From Janthinobacterium agaricidamnosum (GTDB lineage: Bacteria > Pseudomonadota > Gammaproteobacteria > Burkholderiales > Burkholderiaceae_D), in the NCBI RefSeq assembly GCF_003667705.1, contig NZ_CP033019.1, forward strand, positions 2,108,001-2,172,000: a stretch of DNA of 64,000 nucleotides. The letters are read 5' to 3'. The notes beneath the pieces are model-generated. The model was not told the DNA's origin and did no database searches. It was given only the letters and a program-made list of their open reading frames with translations. The stretch's first letter is position 1; the number at the start of each line of letters is the position of its first letter. Positions 45,531-53,532 of the stretch are shown in pieces. Both the position numbers and the translations under genes were made by a program.

Positions 45531-47478
45531 CGCGCAGATGGACGCATTGTTTACCCATGTCGACGGCATCGCCGGGGATGGCCATCTGCGCCGCCTGAGC
45601 GCCGCCTTTGCCCGCTTCATCGCCAGTCTGGAGGGGCAGGCGCCGCATGCGCGCGCCGTGGCCGTGGCCTGCGTGGTGCTGTCCGAACTGGAAGGGCGGG
45701 GCCACAGCTGTTTGATGCTGGCGGACCTGGCCAGCGAACCTTCGCAGCTGCTGGGCTGGAACGAGGAGCTGTGGCATGGGGTGCTGGCCGTTGCCGGCCC
45801 GCTGCCGGACAGCGTCGCCGGCTGGCGCGCGCTGCTGGCCGGCGCGCCGCAGGTGTGGCAGGTGGGTGCGCCCGATGTGAAACAGCCGCTGGTGCTCGAT
45901 GGCGACCGTTTGTACCTGCGCCGCTACTGGCGTGACGAGACGCTGGTGGGCGAGAAAATCGCCCTCCGCGCGCAGGACTTGAGCGAGCCGCCGCTGGCGC
46001 AGGTGCGGCAATGGCTCGACATCCTGTTCGACCAGCCCACGCAGGACGGTGGCCCTGACTGGCAAAAGGTGGCCTGCGCCGTCGCCTTGCGCGGCAAGGT
46101 GGCCATCATCACGGGCGGCCCGGGCACGGGCAAGACGTACACGGTGGCCAGTTTGCTGACCTTGCTGTTTGCCGTCTCGCCGCAGCCGGAGCAGCTGCGC
46201 ATCGCGCTGGCCGCGCCGACTGGCAAGGCGGCCGCGCGATTAAAACAGTCGATCGACAAGGCGCTCGAAGGGCTGGCGGCGAAGGCCGGCGACGCGCTGC
46301 CTCTGCTGGAACTGGCGCGGCGCATGGGCGCGGCGCGCACCCTGCATAGCTTGCTGGGCGCGCGGCCCGATACGCGCGCCTTTGCCCACCACGCGGGCAA
46401 TCCGCTCGACGTCGACGTGCTGATCGTCGATGAAGCGTCGATGGTGCATCTGGAGATGATGGCGTCCGTGCTTGACGCCTTGCCGCCCACGGCGATATTG
46501 ATCCTGCTCGGCGACAAGGACCAGCTGGCGTCCGTGGAAGCGGGCGCCGTGCTGGGCGACTTGTGCCACGACGCGCAGGCGGGCGGCTACACGGGGGACA
46601 CCATCGCGTATGCGCAGGCGGCCAGCGGCGTGGCCATTCCCGCGCAGTTTGCCGGTAACGCCGGTGCGCTGGCGCAGCAGACGGTGATGCTGCGCCACAG
46701 CCACCGCTTCAGCGGCCCGATCGGCGAGCTGGCGCTGGCCGTGAATGGCGGCAGGCCTGATCTGGCCAGGGCGTGCTTCGCCGCCGACAGCGGCGGCCAG
46801 CTGGCGTGGAGCGTGCCGGCGCAGCAGGAAGACGTGCTGCGCCTGGCCTTGCGCGGGCGGGGGGATGCGCCGGGCGGCTATCAGCCTTACCTGGCGCTGG
46901 TGAACGCGGGCGAGGCCGCGTACGCGCAGCATGACGACTGGGTGCGCGCCGTGCTGCATGCTTTTGAATCGTTCCGCATCCTGTGCGCCGTGCGCGAGGG
47001 AGAATGGGGCGTGGCGGGCCTGAACACGGCCATCGAGCTGCGGCTGGAAAAGGATGGGCTGATACGCCGCAGCGAATGGTATGTGGGCCGTCCCGTGATG
47101 GTCACGCGCAACGATTACGGCACGGGCGTGTTCAATGGCGACATCGGCCTGACCCTGCGCGACCCTGCGCGGCCCGGCTCCCTGCGCGTGTACTTCCTGG
47201 AAGGGGACAATGTCCGCAGCGTGCTGGCCACGCGTTTGCGCCACGTGGAGACGGCGTTTGCCATGACGGTACATAAGTCGCAGGGCTCGGAATTTCGCCA
47301 CACGGTGCTGGTGCTGCCGCAGGAAGGCGGCGCCATGCTGGCGCGCGAGCTGGTCTACACGGGCATCACGCGCGCGCGCGACTTCTTTACCCTGGTCTCG
47401 CCCACGCAGGCCGTGCTGTTCGACGCGATTTTGCGCCGCACGCAGCGCGCCAGCGGGCTGCGGGGCTTGATCGGCTGA
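45520..47478 (+). CDS. recD: Exodeoxyribonuclease V, RecD (alpha) subunit
   Basis: 5'-3' helicase subunit of RecBCD, 652 residues. Walker A is GGPGTGKT at 199-206, Walker B is VLIVDEASMVHLEMM, and the C-terminal helicase motifs include MTVHKSQGSEF and ELVYTGITRAR. The N-terminal 130 residues form the RecC-contacting domain. It completes a recC-recB-recD operon with overlapping genes, so the complex should be intact. Confidence 0.94.
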   Translation: MQHDAQMDALFTHVDGIAGDGHLRRLSAAFARFIASLEGQAPHARAVAVACVVLSELEGRGHSCLMLADLASEPSQLLGWNEELWHGVLAVAGPLPDSVAGWRALLAGAPQVWQVGAPDVKQPLVLDGDRLYLRRYWRDETLVGEKIALRAQDLSEPPLAQVRQWLDILFDQPTQDGGPDWQKVACAVALRGKVAIITGGPGTGKTYTVASLLTLLFAVSPQPEQLRIALAAPTGKAAARLKQSIDKALEGLAAKAGDALPLLELARRMGAARTLHSLLGARPDTRAFAHHAGNPLDVDVLIVDEASMVHLEMMASVLDALPPTAILILLGDKDQLASVEAGAVLGDLCHDAQAGGYTGDTIAYAQAASGVAIPAQFAGNAGALAQQTVMLRHSHRFSGPIGELALAVNGGRPDLARACFAADSGGQLAWSVPAQQEDVLRLALRGRGDAPGGYQPYLALVNAGEAAYAQHDDWVRAVLHAFESFRILCAVREGEWGVAGLNTAIELRLEKDGLIRRSEWYVGRPVMVTRNDYGTGVFNGDIGLTLRDPARPGSLRVYFLEGDNVRSVLATRLRHVETAFAMTVHKSQGSEFRHTVLVLPQEGGAMLARELVYTGITRARDFFTLVSPTQAVLFDAILRRTQRASGLRGLIG

Positions 47479-47637
47479 GGGCTTGATGGGGGGGCGACGC
47501 GTTTCTTTAAAGAAATATATGTGTTGTATTCCGAATATTGACGATAATTGTTCCGTTTTTTGTGTGAGAATGCTTGCGTAGGTGAAGTAGTGCAAAAGCA
47601 CTGTTCACGCCAATCAAATCGAAACGAGGAGTCCATC
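47479..47637 (+). promoter_or_regulatory. Promoter region of chemoreceptor gene
   Basis: The gap contains the perfect 14-bp palindrome TTTCTTTAAAGAAA (47502-47515) and GACGATAA (47540-47547). The latter matches the flagellar sigma-28 -10 element GCCGATAA at seven of eight positions. The matching -35 element is not at the proper spacing, so a flagellar promoter is only possible. No gene is seen. Confidence 0.3.
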
Positions 47638-49572
47638 ATGTTGTCTTCCCTTCGCACGCGCCTGGTGCTCATTTGCGTGGCCATCGTCGTCCTGTCCATG
47701 CTGGCCTTGTCGGTCGCCAATTACGTCACCACGCGCAGCAGCATGCTGGCGTCGTCGGACCAGCAGATGCAGCAGCTGCTGCAAAGCCAGTCCGCCGTGC
47801 TGGCGCAATGGGTCGATGGCAAGAAGAAAGTCATGGCCTCGGTCGTCATGTCGGCCGAGACGCCCGATCCGCTGCGCGCCTTCCAGATCGCGGAAAAGGC
47901 CGGCGATTTTGCGGAAGTGTTTATCGGCTACGCGGACAAGCGTTCCGTGTTTACCCATCCGGGCCGCCCGGCCGATTTCGATCCGACGGCGCGCGCCTGG
48001 TACACGGACACCGTCAAGGCGGGCGTGCCCATGCTCACGCCGCCGTACGTGGACGCGGCCAGCCACAAGCTGGTGGTGTCGTTCACGGCGCCCGTCGGGC
48101 CGAAAGAGGCGCTGCTGGGCGTGGCGGGCGCGGACGTGCTGCTCGATACGGTGATTGCCAACGTGGTGGCGATCAAGCCGACGCCGCACAGCTTTGCCTT
48201 CCTCGTCGACCAGAGCGGTACCATCATCGCCCACGCGGACAAGGAACTGAGCCTGCAGCCGGTGACGAAACTCGATGCCGCGCTGTCGGCCGCGCAGGTG
48301 AACCGCCTGGAAAGCTCGCGCGCGAGCGAGGCCGTGCGCCTCAATGAGCGCGACGGCAAGCTGTACGTGACGCGCGTGGCGGGCACCGACTGGCTGCTGG
48401 CCGTGGTGCTCGACCAGCAGGAAGCCATGCAAGCCTTGCAGACGATGCTGACGACGGCCACTGTCACGGCCGCGCTGCTGACCGGGCTGGCCGCGCTGCT
48501 GCTGTCGCTGCTGGTGTTCAAAATGCTCAAGCGCCTGGAACTGGTGCGCGACGCGCTCGACGACATCGCCTCGGGCGAGGGCGATTTGACGCGCCGCCTC
48601 GACGCTTCCGGCGTGGATGAACTGGCGCAGATCGCGGGCGCCTTCAACCGCTTCATCGACAAGATCGCCGCCGTGCTGGTGAAGATCCGCACGGCCAGCG
48701 AATCGGTCAAGGTATCATCGTCGGAAATCGCCGCCGGCAACCAGGACCTGTCGTCGCGCACGGAACAGCAGGCGAGCTCGCTGGAAGAAACGGCCGCCTC
48801 GATGGAGGAGCTGACTTCCACCGTCAAACAAAATGCCGATAATGCGCGCCAGGCCAACCAGATGGCACAATCGGCGTCCGGCGTGGCCAGCAAGGGCGGG
48901 CAAGTGGTGGCGCAGGTGGTCGACACCATGGCCTCGATCAATGACTCGTCGAAGAAGATCGTCGACATCATCAGCGTCATCGACGGCATCGCCTTCCAGA
49001 CCAATATCCTGGCCTTGAATGCGGCAGTCGAAGCGGCGCGCGCGGGCGAGCAGGGACGCGGCTTTGCCGTGGTGGCGACGGAAGTGCGCAGCCTGGCGCA
49101 ACGCTCCGCTGGCGCAGCGAAGGAAATCAAACTGCTGATCGACGATTCGGTGGGCAAGGTCGATTCGGGCGCGCGCCTGGTCGACGAGGCGGGGGCGACG
49201 ATGCAGGAAATTGTCGACAGCGTGCGCCGCGTCACCGACATCATGGGCGAAATCACGGCCGCCAGCGTCGAGCAAAGCTCGGGCATCGAACAGGTGAACC
49301 AGGCCATTGCGCAGATGGACCAGGTGACGCAGCAGAATGCGGCGCTGGTGGAAGAGGCGGCGGCTGCGGCCGAAAGCCTGCAGGACCAGGCCAGCACCCT
49401 GGCGCAGGTGGTGGGCGTGTTCAAGCTCGATGACGGGCAGGCGCCGGCGGCCGTGCCGCATGCCGCAAGGCCCGTGGCGCGCGTGCCGGCTCCGGCGCGC
49501 ATCGCCAGCCGCCCCGCCACAAAAGCGCCCGTCGCCAAGCAGGAGCGCAGCGACGAGTGGGAGACGTTTTAA
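47638..49572 (+). CDS. Methyl-accepting chemotaxis protein with Cache sensor domain
   Basis: Chemoreceptor of 644 residues. TM1 is at about 8-30, a periplasmic double-Cache-like domain at about 35-265 ([38 protein letters not shown]), TM2 at about 275-297, HAMP to about 350, then the signalling helices with the conserved hairpin tip [20 protein letters not shown]. The protein ends in EWETF, close to the NWETF pentapeptide that tethers CheR and CheB. GAGGAG lies 7 bases before the ATG at 47638. A Cache receptor of this kind usually senses amino acids or organic acids. Confidence 0.92.
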   Translation: MLSSLRTRLVLICVAIVVLSMLALSVANYVTTRSSMLASSDQQMQQLLQSQSAVLAQWVDGKKKVMASVVMSAETPDPLRAFQIAEKAGDFAEVFIGYADKRSVFTHPGRPADFDPTARAWYTDTVKAGVPMLTPPYVDAASHKLVVSFTAPVGPKEALLGVAGADVLLDTVIANVVAIKPTPHSFAFLVDQSGTIIAHADKELSLQPVTKLDAALSAAQVNRLESSRASEAVRLNERDGKLYVTRVAGTDWLLAVVLDQQEAMQALQTMLTTATVTAALLTGLAALLLSLLVFKMLKRLELVRDALDDIASGEGDLTRRLDASGVDELAQIAGAFNRFIDKIAAVLVKIRTASESVKVSSSEIAAGNQDLSSRTEQQASSLEETAASMEELTSTVKQNADNARQANQMAQSASGVASKGGQVVAQVVDTMASINDSSKKIVDIISVIDGIAFQTNILALNAAVEAARAGEQGRGFAVVATEVRSLAQRSAGAAKEIKLLIDDSVGKVDSGARLVDEAGATMQEIVDSVRRVTDIMGEITAASVEQSSGIEQVNQAIAQMDQVTQQNAALVEEAAAAAESLQDQASTLAQVVGVFKLDDGQAPAAVPHAARPVARVPAPARIASRPATKAPVAKQERSDEWETF

Positions 49573-49575
49573 ACT

Positions 49576-50475
49576 TTAAGTACGCCGGGGCGCCAGGGTC
49601 GGCGCCATCTGCTTTGCGACTTCAAAAAAAGCGTTGGTGGCCGGCGTGTTCTGGCGCCGGTCGCGCACGGCCAGGCCCACCTTGCGGCTGACGGGCGGGT
49701 TCAAGGGCAGGGCGACCAGCTCCGGATACTGTTCCCGCAGCCGCTGCGGCAGGGCCAGTTCGGCGACGATGGAGACGCCGTCGCCGCGGCTGACCATGTC
49801 GAGGATGGTGATGACCTGGCTGATGCGGTAGGGGACATGTGGCTGCAGCCCCGCGTTGGCGAACAGGGGCTCGATCAGGCAGGCGCAGCCCGCCTCGGAC
49901 ATGATGAACGGCCCTTCGCACAGCTGCGCCAGGGTGATGGCCGTTTCGCTGGCCAGCGGGTGGCTGCGCGGCACCAGCGCCATCATTTGGTCTTCCACCA
50001 GCGGCGCCGTATCGAAACGCTCGTCGGGCAGCACGACGAAGCCCACGTCGACCCTGCGTTCGCGTATCCACTGCACCACTTCATGGTCGGCCCCTTCGTC
50101 GATGCGCAGGGCGATGCCCGGATAGCGCAGGCGGAATTGCGCCGTGATGGCCGGTAGCAGATTCAACGACGAGGTGGGACCGAAGGAGCCGATGCGCAGG
50201 CTGCCCTGGCGCTGGCCCAGCACGTCGGCCGCTTCCTGTCGCATCGCTTCCGACAAACCGAGGATTTCGCGCGCGCGCACGAGCAGCTGGCGGCCCACGT
50301 CCGTCAGCTCCGCCGACGCCTGGTGGCGCACGATGAGGTCCACGCCCATTTCCTTTTCCAGCGCTTTTAACGCATGCGAGACGGCCGACTGGCTGATGCC
50401 CAGTTGCGCGGCGGCGGCGGAAAAACCGTGCAGTTCGGCCACCAGGGTAAAGATTTCCAGTTGCGTGAAGGTCAT
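49576..50475 (-). CDS. LysR-family transcription regulator (divergent from EamA gene)
   Basis: Regulator of 299 residues with an N-terminal helix-turn-helix (FSAAAAQLGISQSAVSHALK) and a substrate-binding domain from about 90 (GSLRIGSFGPTSSLNLLP). It converges on the chemoreceptor gene with a 3-base gap and is divergent from an EamA-type exporter, the likely target. The ATG start fits the family length. Confidence 0.88.
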   Translation of the reverse strand: MTFTQLEIFTLVAELHGFSAAAAQLGISQSAVSHALKALEKEMGVDLIVRHQASAELTDVGRQLLVRAREILGLSEAMRQEAADVLGQRQGSLRIGSFGPTSSLNLLPAITAQFRLRYPGIALRIDEGADHEVVQWIRERRVDVGFVVLPDERFDTAPLVEDQMMALVPRSHPLASETAITLAQLCEGPFIMSEAGCACLIEPLFANAGLQPHVPYRISQVITILDMVSRGDGVSIVAELALPQRLREQYPELVALPLNPPVSRKVGLAVRDRRQNTPATNAFFEVAKQMAPTLAPRRT

Positions 50476-50494
50476 GCTGTGGTTTTCCTGTTGT

Positions 50495-50510
50495 ATGAGT
50501 ATTTGCTCAT
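50495..50510. promoter_or_regulatory. Candidate LysR-type dyad between regulator and EamA genes
   Basis: ATGAG-N6-CTCAT is a perfect interrupted dyad about 20 bases from the regulator start, in the AT-rich 120-base divergent gap. It is a reasonable binding site for autoregulation and control of the exporter. The promoter boxes themselves are not clear. Confidence 0.4.
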
Positions 50511-50595
50511 TATTTCATGAGTTGATATTAGTATTAATATATAAGTGTACAGCATGTACGCCACCCGCCGCGCAAGCGGCTTTACAGGAACTCCC

Positions 50596-51528
50596 ATGTC
50601 TTCTTCCGCCGTACCTTCAGCCGCCTTGCCTGCCGCGCAATCGCCGCTCGTCTATCTGAAACTGATCTGCGTCGCCCTGTTCTGGGGCGGCACCTTCATC
50701 GCGGGCCGCGTGCTGGCGCAGCAGATGCCGCCCATGACGGCCGCCAGCGGGCGCTTCGGCGTGGCCGTGCTGCTGCTCGTCGTGCTGGCATGGAAACTGG
50801 AAGGGGGCTTGCCGCGCTTGGACCGCAAGCAGCTGATGACGACGGCGGCGCTGGGCCTGACGGGCATCTTTTTATACAATCTGTGCTTCCTGGCGGCCCT
50901 GTCGCGCATGCCGGCGGGGCGCACTGCCCTGTTCGTAGCCTTGAATCCCATCGTCACGGCGCTGGCCTCGGCCATGCTGTTCCGCGAGCGGCTCGGATCG
51001 TTCAAATGGTTGGGCATCATGCTGGCATTCTGCGGCACGGCCATCGTCATCACGCGCGGCGACCTGGCCGGCGTGCTGCACGGCACGGGCGGCGGCATCG
51101 GCGCCGGCGAAATCTTCATGTTCTGCGGCATTTCCAGCTGGGCCGCCTATACGCTGATCGGCCGGGTCGCGCTGAAGGGCTTGTCGCCCATCGCCGCCAC
51201 CACGTATGCGGCGATGTGGGGCCTGGCTTTTCTGCTGGTGGGGGCGGCCGTCGAATTCCCCACCGTGCCGTGGCACAGCTTCGGCTGGCAAGTGTGGGCC
51301 GCCATCGGCTATCTGGGCGTGTTCGGCACGGTGATCGGCTTTGTCTGGTATTACGAGGGCGTCAAGGCGCTGGGTCCGTCGCGCACGGCCGTGTTCAACA
51401 ACCTCGTGCCCGTGTTCGGCATCGTGCTGGCGGCGGCGCTGCTGGGCGAGCCGGTGCTCGCCTCGATGCTGCTGGGCGGTGCGGTGACGATTGCCGGCGT
51501 GGTGATGACCAACCGCCAGGGAAAATAG
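50596..51528 (+). CDS. EamA/DMT-family inner-membrane transporter
   Basis: Drug/metabolite transporter superfamily protein of 310 residues with about ten membrane segments in two EamA repeats (about 20-150 and 170-305). ALFWGGTFIAGRVLA starts the first repeat and GTVIGFVWYYEGVKALGPSRTAVFNNLVPVFG is the typical end of the second (quoted in part). AGGA lies 7 bases before the ATG at 50596; an earlier in-frame ATG adds residues without family match. It probably exports a metabolite under control of the divergent LysR regulator. Confidence 0.87.
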   Translation: MSSSAVPSAALPAAQSPLVYLKLICVALFWGGTFIAGRVLAQQMPPMTAASGRFGVAVLLLVVLAWKLEGGLPRLDRKQLMTTAALGLTGIFLYNLCFLAALSRMPAGRTALFVALNPIVTALASAMLFRERLGSFKWLGIMLAFCGTAIVITRGDLAGVLHGTGGGIGAGEIFMFCGISSWAAYTLIGRVALKGLSPIAATTYAAMWGLAFLLVGAAVEFPTVPWHSFGWQVWAAIGYLGVFGTVIGFVWYYEGVKALGPSRTAVFNNLVPVFGIVLAAALLGEPVLASMLLGGAVTIAGVVMTNRQGK

Positions 51529-51532
51529 TTAT

Positions 51533-51559
51533 GGGGTCAGACCCGTCGGGTCTGACCCC
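51533..51559. repeat. Perfect palindrome between convergent genes (REP-like)
   Basis: GGGGTCAGACCC and GGGTCTGACCCC are perfect 12-bp arms around the 3-base loop GTC, between the ends of the EamA and PbpG genes. There is no T-run. GGGTCAGACCC palindromes are, from memory, recurrent between genes in Oxalobacteraceae, so this may be a REP-type repeat that also works as a bidirectional terminator. Confidence 0.7.
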
Positions 51560-51574
51560 GGCATTCAGCCGTGC

Positions 51575-52453
51575 TTAGCGGGCGCGGCGGCGCTTCGATG
51601 GCTTGGCCGGCGCCTTCTTGTGCCGGCTGACGGAAGCGCGCATCACCTTCGGCTCTTCGATGCCGTTCTCGGCCGCCAGCATGCGGCGGATGTTGACGGC
51701 GTCCATGGCGCGCACGGAATTGGCGCGCGCGTTGAGCAGGATCATGGTGGCGAACTTGCCGGCCGACTTGATGCGCATGATCAGGCAGCGGCCCGCTTCA
51801 TTCGTGTAGCCCGTCTTCGACAGACCGATATCCCAGCCCTTGGCGCCCACCAGGCGGTTCGTGTTGTGGTATTCCACGTCGCGGCCCTTGATCTGAATGA
51901 CGTCCTTCGAATCGGTGGTGATGCGGCTGATTTCCGGGTAGCGCGAGGCGGCCACGGCCATCTTGACGAGGTCGGCCGCCGTCGACTGGTTATTCGGCGA
52001 CAAGCCCGTCGGTTCTTCGATCACGGTCTGGCGCATGCCCAGGGCCTTGATCTTGGCGTTGACGGCCACGGCAAACGCCGTCGGGCCGCCGGGGAAGGTG
52101 CGCGCCAGCGAGGCGGCGGCGCGGTTGTCGGACGACATCAGCGCCAGTTGCAGCACGTCGTGGCGGCTCAGGGTGGCGCCCACGGGCACGCGCGAAGTGC
52201 TGTGTTTCAAGGTGTCGACGTCTTCGCGGTCGATGCTGATCTCTTCCTGCATATTCGCCTTGGAGTCGAGCACGACCATGGCTGTCATGAGTTTGGTCAG
52301 CGAGGCGATCGGCACCACCACGTTGGAATTTTTTTCAAGCAAGACTTTGCCTGTGCCGTCTTCGACCACCAGGATCGACTGGGAACCGAAGGGCACGGCG
52401 ATGGCCGCTGTCGAAAGCGTCATCAGCACCGCGGCGAACATTTTTTTGAGCAT
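51575..52453 (-). CDS. pbpG: D-alanyl-D-alanine endopeptidase (PbpG-like, peptidase S11)
   Basis: Penicillin-binding-protein-like peptidase of 292 residues that cuts peptidoglycan cross-links in the periplasm. A signal peptide occupies about residues 1-20. The three active-site motifs are present: SLTK at 51-54, SDN at 108-110, and KTG at 213-215. The C-terminus is strongly basic (KKAPAKPSKRRRAR). The start MLKKMFAAVL at 52453 gives the best signal peptide, though no strong ribosome-binding site is visible; an ATG 12 codons upstream is an alternative. Confidence 0.87.
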   Translation of the reverse strand: MLKKMFAAVLMTLSTAAIAVPFGSQSILVVEDGTGKVLLEKNSNVVVPIASLTKLMTAMVVLDSKANMQEEISIDREDVDTLKHSTSRVPVGATLSRHDVLQLALMSSDNRAAASLARTFPGGPTAFAVAVNAKIKALGMRQTVIEEPTGLSPNNQSTAADLVKMAVAASRYPEISRITTDSKDVIQIKGRDVEYHNTNRLVGAKGWDIGLSKTGYTNEAGRCLIMRIKSAGKFATMILLNARANSVRAMDAVNIRRMLAAENGIEEPKVMRASVSRHKKAPAKPSKRRRAR

Positions 52454-52904
52454 GGGATTGTATGTGGGAAAGCAGTTTTGGGGCGCCATCGTGGGCGCTG
52501 CGCGCAAATCCGGAACAGGGCCGCGCGGGGACGCGGCGTGTATCTCGGAGGCAATATTTGCCAAGCTTAAACAATACCATTAAAGATCAAGCGATGTCTA
52601 CGGTACAAGCCCGCGACAGGCGGCTTTGCGGGCAATTTGGCAAATAAATGGGGCTATTCTTGCCGTAGTGAAAATTGTTCCGCACTTATTGATTTCATCT
52701 TGGAAACTTCGTATGAATTAAGCAATATTGGCAGTCTGATCCGAAGGCGCCGTGCGCTTCGCCGTTGATGCCTGTTCCTTCGCGCTTCGTTGCACCGCGC
52801 TAGGCCCCGCAAGCGGGGCGCCGTAGGCATGCGTTCACGCTCGCAGCGCGGACTGCGGAGAACGCATCGTGCTAAAAAATATATGGACTGGTGCCGCAGC
52901 ATCG
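52454..52904. other. Gene-free region with promoter-like sequence and structured element
   Basis: This stretch has no intact gene. TTGATT (52689-52694) and TATGAA (52712-52717), 17 bases apart, look like a rightward promoter. From 52746 to 52867 the sequence is highly structured: ATGCCT/AGGCAT (52768-52773, 52825-52830) encloses GCCCCGC-AA-GCGGGGC (52804-52819), and ATGCGTTC (52829-52836) pairs with GAACGCAT (52860-52867) around an inner CGCAG/CTGCG stem. GCGCTTCG is repeated at 52754 and 52782. It may be a small mobile or REP-like element, or a structured RNA. Confidence 0.5.
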
Positions 52905-53099
52905 ACCTCGGGGCGCATGCAGGTGCCGGTGCGCGAACTGGCCCAGCGCGGCGTGAGCTTTCGCGTCTGCAATAACACCTTGCAAGGACGCAATATCGAC
53001 CGCCAGCGCGTGCTGCCCGAAGCCGTCATCGTGCCCTCGGGCGTGACCGAGCTGAGCCGCTTGCAGTGGCAGGAAGGCCATGCGTATATCCAGCCCTGA
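52905..53099 (+). pseudogene. 5'-truncated DsrE-family protein remnant
   Basis: The frame encodes about 60 residues ending in VPVRELAQRGVSFRVCNNTL, then NIDRQRVLPEAVIVPSGVTE and LQWQEGHAYIQP. This matches the C-terminal half of DsrE/DsrF-like sulfur-relay proteins (family length about 120-150), including the conserved Cys. The N-terminal half is missing; upstream lies the structured element at 52746-52867. An ATG at 52917 could still start a short product, but no good ribosome-binding site precedes it. I read it as a gene broken by insertion or deletion. Confidence 0.65.
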
Positions 53100-53150
53100 C
53101 GCCCGCGCCGCTGCCGGATGGCAAGGGCGCGGCGTGAAAGGGGGCAACGC

Positions 53151-53369
53151 TTACTGGATCTTGGCGATCGACACTTCCGTCGATTTGACCAGCGCGATGA
53201 CTTCGCTGCCCACTTTCAGGTCCAGGTCCTTGATCGAGCGCGAGGTGATCACCGAGGTGACGATGCCGTGCGGCGTTTCCACATCCACTTCGGATACCAC
53301 GGGGCCAAAGATGATTTCCTTGATCTTGCCGCGAAACTGGTTGCGTACATTCACTTCCGAGATAGCCAT
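53151..53369 (-). CDS. Molbindin-like TOBE/Mop domain protein
   Basis: Cytoplasmic protein of 72 residues forming a single Mop/TOBE domain: VRNQFRGKIKEIIFGPVVSE and ITSRSIKDLDLKVGSEVIAL are typical of small molybdate-binding proteins that store or buffer the oxyanion as hexamers. AAAGGAA lies 5 bases before the ATG at 53369. A 20-bp perfect palindrome lies about 85-100 bases upstream. Its neighbour is a sulfate-binding protein gene on the same strand, separated by a terminator. Confidence 0.87.
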   Translation of the reverse strand: MAISEVNVRNQFRGKIKEIIFGPVVSEVDVETPHGIVTSVITSRSIKDLDLKVGSEVIALVKSTEVSIAKIQ

Positions 53370-53452
53370 GCTGTTTCCTTTATGCCCGTAATACGCCGTG
53401 CGGCGCGACATGGCCAGAGTACGGCGCGCGCACGCTTTTGACCACGAATCGA

Positions 53453-53472
53453 TGCGCATATCGATATGCGCA
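53453..53472. promoter_or_regulatory. 20-bp perfect palindrome upstream of molbindin gene
   Basis: TGCGCATATCGATATGCGCA is a perfect inverted repeat, placed 84-103 bases before the molbindin start and just beyond the terminator of the sulfate-binding gene. It is a strong candidate operator. The 13-mer TATCGATATGCGC (53459-53471) recurs at 56386-56398. It does not obviously match the ModE site consensus. Confidence 0.55.
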
Positions 53473-53491
53473 AACAGCTGCGGACATGAAA

Positions 53492-53513
53492 AAACCGGGA
53501 CATGTCCCGGTTT
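53492..53513 (-). terminator. Rho-independent terminator of sulfate-binding protein gene
   Basis: AAACCGGGACA and TGTCCCGGTTT form a 22-bp perfect palindrome; read on the minus strand it continues into TTTTTT. It lies 20 bases after the stop of the sulfate-binding protein gene and should separate it from the molbindin gene. Confidence 0.88.
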
Positions 53514-53532
53514 CTCGTTGATGCAGATCAGA

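Noticed and set aside
47521..47547. Flagellar sigma-28 promoter for the chemoreceptor.
   Set aside because: GACGATAA fits the -10 element, but no TAAAGTTT-like -35 is found at 11 bases upstream, so it is not called as a promoter.
52746..52867. Integron attC site or IS200-type end.
   Set aside because: There are nested stems, but no attC core sites, no integrase and no TnpA gene nearby; the evidence supports only a structured element of unknown type.
52454..52904. A minus-strand frame in the structured element coding for an Arg-rich peptide.
   Set aside because: It only reflects the palindromic GC-rich sequence, with no homology or ribosome-binding site.
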